From NCBI GenBank assembly GCA_016717335.1, contig JADKFS010000001.1, forward strand, positions 2,046,001 to 2,110,000: DNA of 64,000 bases, written 5' to 3'. Position numbers and translations under genes: made by a program. This stretch comes from Candidatus Ribeiella danica (GTDB lineage Bacteria > Chloroflexota > Chloroflexia > Chloroflexales > Roseiflexaceae). Below, piece after piece: positions 50,112 through 58,137 of this stretch; positions within the stretch are counted from its first letter, which is position 1; the number at the start of each line of letters is the position of its first letter. The notes under the pieces are model-generated. The model saw nothing but the letters and a program-made list of their open reading frames with translations, ran no database searches and had not been told where the DNA came from.

Positions 50112-51461
50112 TCAAACCGTCGCGGCGCTCCGCAGCATTGCCGCCAAGCTGCGCTCGACATCTTCCTCGGTCGTCGCCCACGAGGAGACGCTGATCCGCA
50201 TGGCCGCCTGCCCCTGCCAGACCGTACCGCCGCACCAGCAGACGCCCTCGGCCTGTATCGCGGCGACCACCTGCCGCGTGGTCTCGGCATCGCCGAATGC
50301 GACCAGCACCTGGTTGCTGACCACCTCGTTCAGCACCTGGTAGCCAGCCGAACGCAGCCCTTCGGCAAAGCGTGTTGCGTACCGGCAGCTGCGCTCGATC
50401 AAATCGGCCACGCCCGCGCGCCCGAGCGCGCGCAGCGCCGCCCAGACCTCGACTCCGCGCGCGCGCCGCGACATCTCAGGCGTGTACTGGTACGGCTCGC
50501 CGCGCACATCCTGCTGCTCCAGATAGGCCGCGCTGACGGACATCGCCGCGCGCAGATGCTCCGGCCGGCGGCAGATGACCAGGCCGCTGTCGTAGGGCAC
50601 ATTCAGCCACTTATGGGCGTCGGTAGCCCACGAATCGGCGTTGGCAAGCCCGCGAACCAGGTGCGCCCGCTCGGGCGCGGCTGCGAGCCATAGCCCAAAC
50701 GCGCCGTCGACGTGCACCCACGCATCGGCGTCGTGCGCGATCGCGCACAGCTCGTCAACCGGGTCGCATGCGCCGCTGTTGACGTTGCCGGTCTGGAGGC
50801 ACAGGATCGTCGGGCCTGCAAGCGCCGGCAGCGCCGCGGGGCGCATGCGCCCTTGCCCATCTACCGGCACGCGCACAATCCGCTCGCGCCCCAGCCCCAG
50901 CAGGCTCAGCGCCTTCAGCACGCTGACGTGAACCTCGTCGCCGACGATCACGGTGATCGGCGGGGCGCCGAACAGCCCCTGTGATTCGACATCCCAGCCG
51001 GCGCGCTCCAGCACCGCATGCCGGGCGGCGGCCAACGCGCTCAGGTTCGCCATTGTCGCGCCGGTCACAAAGCCGATACCGGCCTCCGGCGGCAGCGCCA
51101 GCAGATCGAGCAGCCAGCCCTGCGTGATCGCCTCCAGTGCCGCGCCGACAGGCGAGAGAACCGCCGTCGCCGCATTCTGATCCCAGGCTGCGGCCAGCCA
51201 GCTCGCCGCCAGCGCGGCCGGCAGCGTGCCGCCGATCACAAAGCCATAGTAGCGCCCGCCGGTCGAGGCGACCGTCGCCGGCGAGCCGGCCTGGTCGAGC
51301 AGAGCGATGATCTCGGCCGCATCGGTCGGCGCGTCGGGGAGCGGTCCGCCGAGCTCGGCCAGCCGGGCCAGCGCCTCGGGCGCTGGCATGACGCCGCGCC
51401 GGTCGAGGCCGTCCAGGTAGTCGAGCGCGCGCTTGGCTGTCATCTGAAGCAGGTCATGCAT
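50112..51461 (-). CDS. PLP-dependent (group II) decarboxylase-like protein
   Basis: A 449-residue PLP enzyme of the aromatic-amino-acid/glutamate decarboxylase group. It has GFVTGATMANLSALAAARH, the cofactor-stacking region VHVDGAFGLWLAAAP, and Schiff-base Lys284 in SWATDAHKWLNVPYD. The C-terminal part has NVVS-like VVSNQVLVAFGD and GTVWQGQAAMRISVSSWATTEEDV. It would decarboxylate an amino acid to an amine; the substrate is unknown. ATG 51461 has GAGGAG 7 bp upstream, so the longer frame is not used. Confidence 0.85.
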   Translation of the reverse strand: MHDLLQMTAKRALDYLDGLDRRGVMPAPEALARLAELGGPLPDAPTDAAEIIALLDQAGSPATVASTGGRYYGFVIGGTLPAALAASWLAAAWDQNAATAVLSPVGAALEAITQGWLLDLLALPPEAGIGFVTGATMANLSALAAARHAVLERAGWDVESQGLFGAPPITVIVGDEVHVSVLKALSLLGLGRERIVRVPVDGQGRMRPAALPALAGPTILCLQTGNVNSGACDPVDELCAIAHDADAWVHVDGAFGLWLAAAPERAHLVRGLANADSWATDAHKWLNVPYDSGLVICRRPEHLRAAMSVSAAYLEQQDVRGEPYQYTPEMSRRARGVEVWAALRALGRAGVADLIERSCRYATRFAEGLRSAGYQVLNEVVSNQVLVAFGDAETTRQVVAAIQAEGVCWCGGTVWQGQAAMRISVSSWATTEEDVERSLAAMLRSAATV

Positions 51462-51739
51462 TGGTTTCTCCTCGGGTGACGTACACGCGAGCACGGGCCA
51501 GCCGATGCTCGGCCGGCGTGGCGGTATCGGCGGTATCGGGCAGAAGTGCTGTTCCCAGTTTATCATGCGAAAGCGATCGGCAGGAAGATTAACTATTCGG
51601 CCATACACATTTCCCTTACGAGGCCCTACGCCAATCAGTGGATTACCCGGGCGCGGCTCCATGACATACTACGCGTGACGACTCGCCGGCAACCTGTCGA
51701 GATCGTATGTTCTAAGGCTTATCTACAAGGAGGACGGAC

Positions 51740-52372
51740 ATGACAATTCGCTTGCTGCGATCGCACCGGCGCCTGTTTGCGCTAACGCTGAGTCTGATGA
51801 TGATGGCACTTGTCGTTGGGACGGCGGCGGCCAAGTCGCGCACGTTCAAGTTCGACATGGTACGCTCGTCCGCCGCGGAGGCCGCGAAGTGCCTGCCGAA
51901 GGCCTCCGGCGATGTCAAGGTCACCGAGCTGGGTCCGGTGGAGATCCTCGACCTGAAAGTGTCGCACCTCGCTCCCAACACGACCTATAGCTTCTTTGTC
52001 CTCCAGGTCCCGGACAAGCCGTTCGGAATCGGCTGGTACAACGGCGAGATCGAGACGAACTCAGCCGGGAACGGGCATCAGCGCTTCATCGGGCGCTTCA
52101 ACGACGAGACCTTTGCGATCGCGCCGGGCAGCACCGCCGCGCCGGTGGTCCACACCGACCAGCCGTTCCCCGACGCGTCCGAGAACCCGGCCTTCGCCCC
52201 AGTCCACACGTTCCACCTCGGGCTATGGTTCAGCGACCCGCAGGATGCGGCCAAGGCCGGCTGCACCGACGCCGTGACCCCCTTCGACGGCGATCACATC
52301 GCGGGCATCCAGGTTCTCAGCACCAGGCAGTTCAAGCCGGATCAGGGTCCGCTGCGCAAAGTCGCGCCGTAG
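51740..52372 (+). CDS. Exported protein of unknown function
   Basis: A 210-residue protein with a signal peptide (RRLFALTLSLMMMALVVGTAAA, cut near residue 31) and a soluble, beta-rich body: VTELGPVEILDLKVSHLAPNTTYSFFVLQVPDKPFGIGWYNGEIETN. The segment resembles an Ig/FN3-like strand series with one Cys near the start and one later. I do not recognise a family with a known function. AAGGAGG precedes the ATG. Confidence 0.7.
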   Translation: MTIRLLRSHRRLFALTLSLMMMALVVGTAAAKSRTFKFDMVRSSAAEAAKCLPKASGDVKVTELGPVEILDLKVSHLAPNTTYSFFVLQVPDKPFGIGWYNGEIETNSAGNGHQRFIGRFNDETFAIAPGSTAAPVVHTDQPFPDASENPAFAPVHTFHLGLWFSDPQDAAKAGCTDAVTPFDGDHIAGIQVLSTRQFKPDQGPLRKVAP

Positions 52373-52423
52373 CCAGCGAAAGGGAACTGACACTCACTGA
52401 CTGAGTAGCGAAGACTGCCAGCG

Positions 52424-52460
52424 AGCGGTGTGGAGCGGCTTTCGGCCGCTCCACACCGCT
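52424..52460 (+). terminator. 16-bp perfect hairpin after the exported protein gene
   Basis: AGCGGTGTGGAGCGGC (52424-52439) pairs with 52445-52460 over TTTCG. It is followed by CTTACGTG, with no T run. Confidence 0.55.
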
Positions 52461-52615
52461 CTTACGTGTAAGCTTTTTCCTGCAATCGTACGGGCGTTCA
52501 ATTGAACGCCCCTCCATCCCCTTCTCCCGGGGCGCTGCGCCCCCGGCCCCAGCCTCCTGGTTGGGGTCCACCACCCGCAGGGCCACGGGGGCGCGCAGCC
52601 CGCACCACACCCCAC

Positions 52616-52658
52616 CTGGGGAGGTCTGGAGGGGCGAAGCTCCTCCAGACCTTCCCAG
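52616..52658. terminator. Hairpin with GAA loop before the regulator's stop
   Basis: 52616-52635 pairs with 52639-52658 with two mismatches around GAA. It has the same CTGGGGAGGTCTGGAGGGGC sequence type as the 13475 hairpin. It lies 10 bp past the minus-strand response regulator stop. Confidence 0.55.
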
Positions 52659-52667
52659 CAAAATGGA

Positions 52668-53318
52668 TCACGAGCCCAGCTCGCCGGCGGGGATGAGGCC
52701 GATGCGCGCCGCATACAGCGCGGCCTGGGTGCGGCTGGCCAGCCCGAGCTTGCTCAGCATGTTGCTGACGTGGACGCTGACCGTCTTCTCGCTGATCGTC
52801 AGCGTATCAGCGATCTGGCGATTGGTCAGGCCGCGCCCGACCAGCGTCAGCACCGCCTGCTCGCGGCCTGTCAGCTGCTCGGTGGGGTGCTCGGGGCGGG
52901 CGGTCGCCTGCAGCAGGTGGCGGGTGGCCTCGGGGTGCAGGTAGGGCTGGCCGGCGTGGACGACCCGGATCGCCCGCGCCAGCTCCTGGACGTCGACATC
53001 TTTCAGCAGGTAGCCGTCCGCCCCGGCCTGGACGGCGCCCAGCACCAGTTCGGCCTCGGAGAAGGTCGTCAGCGCAACGATGCGCGTCGCGGGCCGCGCG
53101 CGCTTGATCTGCGCGATCGCCCCGACGCCGTCCAGATCCGGCATGAGCAGGTCCATCAGCACAACATCCGGCCGCAGGGCGGCCGCAAGCTCCACCGCTG
53201 CACGGCCACCATCCGCCTCGCCCACCAGCTCCAGATCCGGCGTGACGCGGATGATTGCTCGCAGTCCCTGCCGAACGATCGCGTGGTCGTCCACAATCAG
53301 CAGGCGAATTGGGCTCAT
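52668..53318 (-). CDS. NarL/FixJ-family response regulator
   Basis: A 216-residue regulator. The receiver domain begins RLLIVDDHAIVRQGLRAII, with the phosphoacceptor Asp in DVVLMDLLMPDLDG (about residue 54) and Lys in GYLLKDVD. A LuxR-type HTH ends the protein (TGREQAVLTLVGRGLTNRQIADTLTISEKTVSVHVSNMLSKLGL). AAAGGAG lies before the ATG. It is 11 bp downstream of a NarL-type kinase and is its likely partner. Confidence 0.92.
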   Translation of the reverse strand: MSPIRLLIVDDHAIVRQGLRAIIRVTPDLELVGEADGGRAAVELAAALRPDVVLMDLLMPDLDGVGAIAQIKRARPATRIVALTTFSEAELVLGAVQAGADGYLLKDVDVQELARAIRVVHAGQPYLHPEATRHLLQATARPEHPTEQLTGREQAVLTLVGRGLTNRQIADTLTISEKTVSVHVSNMLSKLGLASRTQAALYAARIGLIPAGELGS

Positions 53319-53329
53319 ATCGCGCTCCT

Positions 53330-56059
53330 TTAGCCGGTGAGTTCACCGATTGCGAGCTGCTCGCCCTGGTCGGGCGCCGGCCACTCGACGACGATCTCGG
53401 TCCCCTGGCCAGCGGCCGAGCGGACCTGCAGCCACGCGCCGGCCGCGGCCGCGCGCTCCCGCATCGAGAGCAGGCCGAAGCGACCGTCGCCGACCTGCCC
53501 CGGCCGAAAGCCCCGGCCGTCGTCGGCGATCTGCAGCCGCACCGGCGCCTGGCCGCGCAGCGTGACGCGGACGCGGCGGGCCTGGGCGTGCCGGGCGACG
53601 TTGGCCAGCGCCTCCTGCGCGATGCGGAAGAAAGCCTGCTCGACCGGCGCGGGCAGCGGGCAATCGCCGGCCACCTCCAGCGCGACCGATAGGCCGGTGC
53701 GCTGCTCGAACGCGGTCACATGCTCGCGGAGCGCGTGCGCCAACCCTCGGTCGGCCAGCGCGGCCGGCCGCAGCTCGACCAGCAGCGCGCGCATCTCGGC
53801 CAGCGCAGTGCGCGTGAGATCGCGGATCTGCTGCAGGCCTGTGCGCGCCTCGGGCTGGTCGACCTCCCACAGCTCTGGCAAGACTTGCGCCAGCAGGCTC
53901 ATGCTGAACAGCGACTGCGTGACCGAGTCGTGCAGCTCGCGCGCCAGCCGGCGGCGCTCCTCCAGCACCGCGAGCTGCTGCCCGCGCTCGGCCAGCAGCA
54001 GGTGCTGCCGGCGGCTCTCGATCGCCGCGGCCAGCAGCGCGGCGGTGATCTGGTAGGGCTGCAGCTCGGCCTCCGACCACGCGTGCGGCTGCGCGGCGAC
54101 CAGCGAGACCAGGCCGATCCGCTGGCCGCGCACCATCAGCGGGATCAGCGTGATGGCGGCGTTGCCGCTCGCCAGCAGCTGCTCGCGGAGAGCGGCCGAG
54201 ACCAGCGGGTCGGCGGTCACATCGGCGATCGTGATCGTCTGACCGGCGTCGATCGCGGGCGTGAATGCCTGGGCCGTGTAGGGGGCGCGCGTCTCGGTCA
54301 GGTTCAAGCCGGCCTGCGGCGACCAGACGCCGTGGATCGTGGCGCCGACCCACTGCCCGGCGTCGTCGGCCTCGTGCAGCACCACCGAGCAGGCGTACCG
54401 TCCTCGCGCGGCGACCTGCTCGAGGTAGGCCGCGACCACGGCCTCGAGGCTCATCGCAATGCTGGTGCGCCGGCTGGTCTCGTAGAGCAGCCGGGTCGCG
54501 TCAAGCGCGGCTTGCGTGTCCGCGAACAGGCGCGCGTTCTCGATCGCCACCGCCAGCTGGTCGGCGATGATCTCGACCCCCGCGGCATCTTCGTGGCTGA
54601 TCGGCCGCTCCGACTCGATGTTGAGCACGCCCATCAGCCGGTCGCCGATGCTGATCGGCACCACAAGCTCCGCGCGGATCGCGCTGCTTCCAAGCGCCGC
54701 AAGGTAGCGCGGGTCGGCGGCGACATTGTTCACCAGCATGCGCTGGCGCGCGCGCACCGCCGCGCCGATGATTCCGGCGTGGATGCTCTGGCGGTAGTCA
54801 ATCGGCACCCGCGCGGCCCCTGCTCCGGCCTGGGCCAGCAGCACCAGCACCTCGGGGTTGGCGGGGTCGATCAGATCGGCCGCGACATGGGCGAGGTGCA
54901 GCTGGCCGGCGATCGCCTCGACCGCGGTCTGGAGAATTTCGGGGAGGCTGAGGCTGCTGGTGATCAGGCGGCCGATCCGGTTGATCGCGGCGATACGGGC
55001 GGTGCGGCGCCGCTCGGCCGCGAACAGCCGCGCGTTCACGATCGGCGCGGCGAGCTGATCGGCGACGATCTGGAGCGTGGCGGCATCCTGGGCTGAGAAG
55101 CGCTCGCTGCTCTCGGCGTTCAGGACGCCCAGCACCTGATCGCCGCTCAGGATCGGCACCGCCAGCTCGGCCCGGATGTCGGCCGCGCCGGGGGGGAGAA
55201 TGTAGCGCGGGTCAGCCGCCACATCGTTGACGAGCTGCACCTGGCGCGTCTGCACCGCCGCGCCCATGATCCCCGCGCTGACCGGCAGGTAGTGCTCGCC
55301 GCCCACCGCCGAGCGATACCCGCCGCCGAAGGCCCGCAGGGCCATCATCGTCGGGTCGGCCGGGTCGATCAGCGGGATGCCGATGTTTTCATACCCGAGC
55401 AGCTCGTGGATCGCATCCGCCGCGCTCTGCAGCAGCTCGTTCAGCGGAAGATCGGCCGTGAGCGTGCGCCCGATCCGCGCGACCAGGGCCAGCTGCTCGG
55501 TGCGGCGCCGCTCCTGCTCGTAGCGGCGCGCGTTCTCGATCGCGATCGCCGCGTGGCGGGCGAACAGCTCGAGCGTGGCGACATCCTCCTCGTCCAGCCG
55601 GCGCGGCGGGGCGGCGCCGATGCCGAAAAAGCCGATCATCTGGCCGGCCCACCAGATCGGCATGCCGATCACGGCGTAGTCGTCCGGCTCGGGCAGCGCG
55701 GGCTGGCTGAGGTCGCTGTAGCTGTTGAGGCGGATCGGGCGGCGCTCCTGCAGCACCATCCCGGACAGGCCGACGCCCGGGCCGATCTCCTGGCCGAGCG
55801 CGAGCTGGGGCATGTTGAACGAGGCGACCGCGCGCACGACCGGCCCGTCCCACCGCTCGATCACCAGGCCGATCACGCCGTCGTCGGCGCCGATCAGCTC
55901 GACCGCGCACTGGATGATCCGCGTCAGCAGCGGCTGGAGCGCCAGCTCGCCGCTGATCGACTCGATCACGCGCCGCAGACTCTCGGCGCGGCGCGTCTCT
56001 TCGTCCAGCCGCCGCTGCAGCAGCTCGACGTGGTCGGTCGCGTTCCGGTTCCCGTTCAT
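53330..56059 (-). CDS. Multi-GAF NarL-type sensor histidine kinase
   Basis: A 909-residue soluble kinase. About four GAF domains occupy residues 25-680; recurring features are DPANPEVLVLLAQAG, RQSIHAGIIGAAVR, NNVAADPRYL and ERPISHEDAAGVEIIADQLAVAIENARLF. A HisKA_3 domain follows with His710 in RRLARELHDSVTQSLFS, then a HATPase with RIAQEALANVARHAQA and GRGFRPGQ. It needs no membrane segment, so it likely senses a cytoplasmic signal. ATG 56059 is used; a TTG upstream would overlap the previous gene. It lies 4 bp after a truncated XRE/NB-ARC gene, which is unusual. Confidence 0.88.
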   Translation of the reverse strand: MNGNRNATDHVELLQRRLDEETRRAESLRRVIESISGELALQPLLTRIIQCAVELIGADDGVIGLVIERWDGPVVRAVASFNMPQLALGQEIGPGVGLSGMVLQERRPIRLNSYSDLSQPALPEPDDYAVIGMPIWWAGQMIGFFGIGAAPPRRLDEEDVATLELFARHAAIAIENARRYEQERRRTEQLALVARIGRTLTADLPLNELLQSAADAIHELLGYENIGIPLIDPADPTMMALRAFGGGYRSAVGGEHYLPVSAGIMGAAVQTRQVQLVNDVAADPRYILPPGAADIRAELAVPILSGDQVLGVLNAESSERFSAQDAATLQIVADQLAAPIVNARLFAAERRRTARIAAINRIGRLITSSLSLPEILQTAVEAIAGQLHLAHVAADLIDPANPEVLVLLAQAGAGAARVPIDYRQSIHAGIIGAAVRARQRMLVNNVAADPRYLAALGSSAIRAELVVPISIGDRLMGVLNIESERPISHEDAAGVEIIADQLAVAIENARLFADTQAALDATRLLYETSRRTSIAMSLEAVVAAYLEQVAARGRYACSVVLHEADDAGQWVGATIHGVWSPQAGLNLTETRAPYTAQAFTPAIDAGQTITIADVTADPLVSAALREQLLASGNAAITLIPLMVRGQRIGLVSLVAAQPHAWSEAELQPYQITAALLAAAIESRRQHLLLAERGQQLAVLEERRRLARELHDSVTQSLFSMSLLAQVLPELWEVDQPEARTGLQQIRDLTRTALAEMRALLVELRPAALADRGLAHALREHVTAFEQRTGLSVALEVAGDCPLPAPVEQAFFRIAQEALANVARHAQARRVRVTLRGQAPVRLQIADDGRGFRPGQVGDGRFGLLSMRERAAAAGAWLQVRSAAGQGTEIVVEWPAPDQGEQLAIGELTG

Positions 56060-56063
56060 AGTC

Positions 56064-56924
56064 TCACCAAGGGCGTGGCTCAAACTGGGCGCGCTCCACG
56101 AACAGCGCCACGGCCGGGTTCTGCGCCACCACCCGCACCGCCGACGCCTCGGCAGGCTCGACCAGCGGCAGCGGGGCGACCGGGACCGCCTGCTCGCCGC
56201 GGGCGCGCAGGGCGGCGCGGCTGGTCACCAGCGTCTTGACGCCCGAGCAGCCCTCCAGCAGGTCGACGACCAGCGGCGCCGCGTCCACGACCTGCTCGAA
56301 GTTGTCGAGCAGCAGCAGCAGCCGGCGATCGCGCAGGTAGTCGCGCAGGCTCTCGCTAAGCGGCCGCCCGCTAAGCTCCTGGAGGCCGAGCGCCTGGGCG
56401 ATCGCGCCGATCACCAGGTCGGGGTCGCGCACCGCGGACAGATCGACGAAATAGACCCCATCGCCGAAGGCGTCGCGCAGCACGCCGGCGACGTGCAGCG
56501 CCAGGCGGGTCTTGCCGATCCCCGGCGGGCCGACCAGCGTGAGCAGGCGCGTGTCGCCGCGCAGCAGGGCGCCGCGCAGGGCCGCAACCTCCGGCTTGCG
56601 ACCGATCAGACGGGTGAGCGGCATGGGCAGGTTGCTGCGCGCGCACGGGGAGGCGCGGCCCGGCGCCTGGTCGGCCGCGGGCGCCGGGTCGAGGTACGGC
56701 TCGGCGCGGGCCATGCCGATAAAGGCCGCCAGCTCGCCCGGCGCGATACGCAGGCAGTCGGCCAGCCGATCGGCGATCTGGCGGGATGGGCGGCGCTCGT
56801 CCGACTCGAGCTTGCGGATCGTCACGAGCGAGCAGCCCACCGCGCTCGCCAGCCCATCCTGGGTCAGATCCAGGGCCTTGCGGCGCAGCTTGAGCCAGCC
56901 CCCGAAGGATGCAGGAGCGCCCAT
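56064..56924 (-). CDS. XRE-HTH plus NB-ARC ATPase, C-terminally truncated
   Basis: A 286-residue protein. An XRE-type HTH (LRRKALDLTQDGLASAVGCSLVTIRKLESDERRPS) covers residues 10-65. A STAND/NB-ARC core starts at LTRLIGRKPEVAALR, with P-loop GPPGIGKT (132-139), Walker B LLLLLDNFEQV and sensor LVTSRAALR. It ends at NPAVALFVERAQFEPRPW, where family members continue for several hundred residues with the rest of the ATPase lid and TPR or other repeats. The stop comes 4 bp before the GAF kinase start. GAGGAGGAG precedes the ATG. It is probably an inactive or regulatory remnant from a deletion. Confidence 0.75.
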   Translation of the reverse strand: MGAPASFGGWLKLRRKALDLTQDGLASAVGCSLVTIRKLESDERRPSRQIADRLADCLRIAPGELAAFIGMARAEPYLDPAPAADQAPGRASPCARSNLPMPLTRLIGRKPEVAALRGALLRGDTRLLTLVGPPGIGKTRLALHVAGVLRDAFGDGVYFVDLSAVRDPDLVIGAIAQALGLQELSGRPLSESLRDYLRDRRLLLLLDNFEQVVDAAPLVVDLLEGCSGVKTLVTSRAALRARGEQAVPVAPLPLVEPAEASAVRVVAQNPAVALFVERAQFEPRPW

Positions 56925-56972
56925 CGTCTCCTCCTCGGCCTGAACCCATAGCAGTGCGCAGTCCGCAGGAGC

Positions 56973-57052
56973 CAGTCGGCAGTAAGACGGATCGCATTAC
57001 AACGGCGTCTCGTTCTTGCGTACTGGCTCAATGTTTTTGCTCACAGCTATAG
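56973..57052. repeat. 80-bp dispersed intergenic repeat, copy 2
   Basis: It aligns gap-free with 25166-25245. Here it lies upstream of the XRE/NB-ARC gene, which runs in the opposite orientation relative to the repeat compared with the gene near copy 1. Confidence 0.7.
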
Positions 57053-57167
57053 CATAGGTCCGGGGATTGTATCACTTTTGTATCGCTCGCGGATCGCCCG
57101 GTGATCTTATCTTTCGCCTGCCGGCGTGCTGTAATAGACACAGCTTCTACGGGGCACATCTGATGGG

Positions 57168-57386
57168 ATGATCGACCAGGGCTACCAGCGCGAGGCGATG
57201 TTCTGGATCGCCGGCTTTCTGCTGTTCGCGAACGCCGCCACCCAGGCCGACGCCCCCGCCGCCGAAAAGCCGCGCTTTGCTGCCCCAGGAGCGGCGGCCC
57301 GCCGTCGCAGCGGAGCGGCGATCGTGGCGGCCGAGCTCGCGGTCGTCGCCGTCGTCCTGGCCCTGATGATCGTCAAGCCGTTCTAA
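57168..57386 (+). CDS. Small hydrophobic protein or gene fragment
   Basis: A 72-residue frame. The start IDQGYQREAMFWIAGFLLFANAA resembles the C-terminal REAMFW segment of small nucleotidyltransferases. After an Arg-rich stretch, a membrane helix AAIVAAELAVVAVVLALMIV ends it. There is no ribosome site before ATG 57168. It could be a remnant of a nucleotidyltransferase gene joined to another frame, or a real small membrane protein. Confidence 0.3.
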   Translation: MIDQGYQREAMFWIAGFLLFANAATQADAPAAEKPRFAAPGAAARRRSGAAIVAAELAVVAVVLALMIVKPF

Positions 57387-57431
57387 ACAGTAAGACATGG
57401 TTCAATCGAGCTTGACCGTTCATTGCCCCAC

Positions 57432-57539
57432 AGGCGTAGGGGCGCGATCGATCGCGCCCGTACAGGGGCACGGCGATATCCCTAGAGGCGTAGGGGCGCG
57501 ATCGATCGCGCCCGTACAGGGGCACGTCGATATCCCTAG
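57432..57539. repeat. Two tandem 54-bp palindromic repeats
   Basis: 57432-57485 and 57486-57539 differ at one visible position (GGCGATATCC/GTCGATATCC). Each has the palindrome GGGGCGCGATCGATCGCGCC. Repeats of the form GTAGGGGCGCGAT...ATCGCGCCCGTAC are scattered in cyanobacteria and Chloroflexota. Confidence 0.8.
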
Positions 57540-57567
57540 AATTGAAACATGCCTAAGGAGATTTGTC

Positions 57568-57785
57568 ATGAATAACACAGCGCTTCCCCCGTCAGTCCGG
57601 ATCGGCCACGTCCACCTGCGGGTCGCCGACCTCGAGCGCGCCACGACGTTCTACCGCGAGCTGCTGGGCTTCGCCGTCACGATCGACGGGCGGCCGGTCG
57701 GCCTGCAGAGGGGCGGCCCTTGCTCAAGGCCGAGCCGTTCGACCCACGCGACCTGATTGCGGAGCTGCACAGCGCCGTCGAGTAG
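57568..57785 (+). pseudogene. Glyoxalase/VOC-family gene with internal deletion
   Basis: The first 48 codons after ATG 57568 encode a typical VOC start (VRIGHVHLRVADLERATTFYRELLGFAVTIDG) with the metal-ligand His. The frame then runs into RGGPCSRPSRSTHAT and stops. The sequence 57720-57785, in another frame, encodes LLKAEPFDPRDLIAELHSAVE plus stop, which is the usual end of these glyoxalases. About 100 or more middle codons are therefore missing and the two ends are out of frame. GGGCGGCC occurs on both sides of the join, which could have mediated the deletion. GGAG lies before the ATG. Confidence 0.7.
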
Positions 57786-57913
57786 GCCGCTCCGCCGATC
57801 GAAGGATGGCGCCTGGCAATTCCCTTAGCCGCACATCCCGCCGGCGCCGGAACCCCACGCCGGGCACGCCCGCTACAAGCGACCGCGTACACACCAGTAC
57901 AGTGATGTAACGG

Positions 57914-57946
57914 GATGCTTGGAGGGCCGAAGGCCCTCCAAGCATC
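57914..57946. terminator. 15-bp perfect hairpin with GAA loop
   Basis: GATGCTTGGAGGGCC (57914-57928) pairs with 57932-57946 around GAA, followed by TTCTTC. Confidence 0.6.
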
Positions 57947-58084
57947 TTCTTCATACAGCGCGGCGCATAGCTAAAGCGGCAGCTGGTACCGCGAAGGCAG
58001 GCGAGAGTCGATCGTGCATTGACCTTGTTGAGCCCATCAACGCTGCCCGGGCAGACTACTAACGACGTGCGTGCGCATTGTGGA

Positions 58085-58125
58085 GGGGAGGTCAGGAGGG
58101 GCTTTTGGTCCCTCCTGACCTCCCC
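58085..58125 (-). terminator. Hairpin after the CNB-oxidoreductase gene
   Basis: GGGGAGGTCAGGAGGG (58085-58100) pairs with 58110-58125, with extra inner pairs around TTTT. It lies 13 bp beyond the minus-strand stop. Confidence 0.6.
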
Positions 58126-58137
58126 ATTCGAAAATCC

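Larger units (their letters stand above)
57786..58137. other. 352-bp spacer with two hairpins
   Basis: There is no gene. A 15-bp perfect hairpin with GAA loop lies at 57914-57946 and a 16-bp one at 58085-58125. ACAGCGCGGCGCATAGCTAAAGCGG near 57957 resembles the repeats at 12333 and 39965. Confidence 0.4.
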
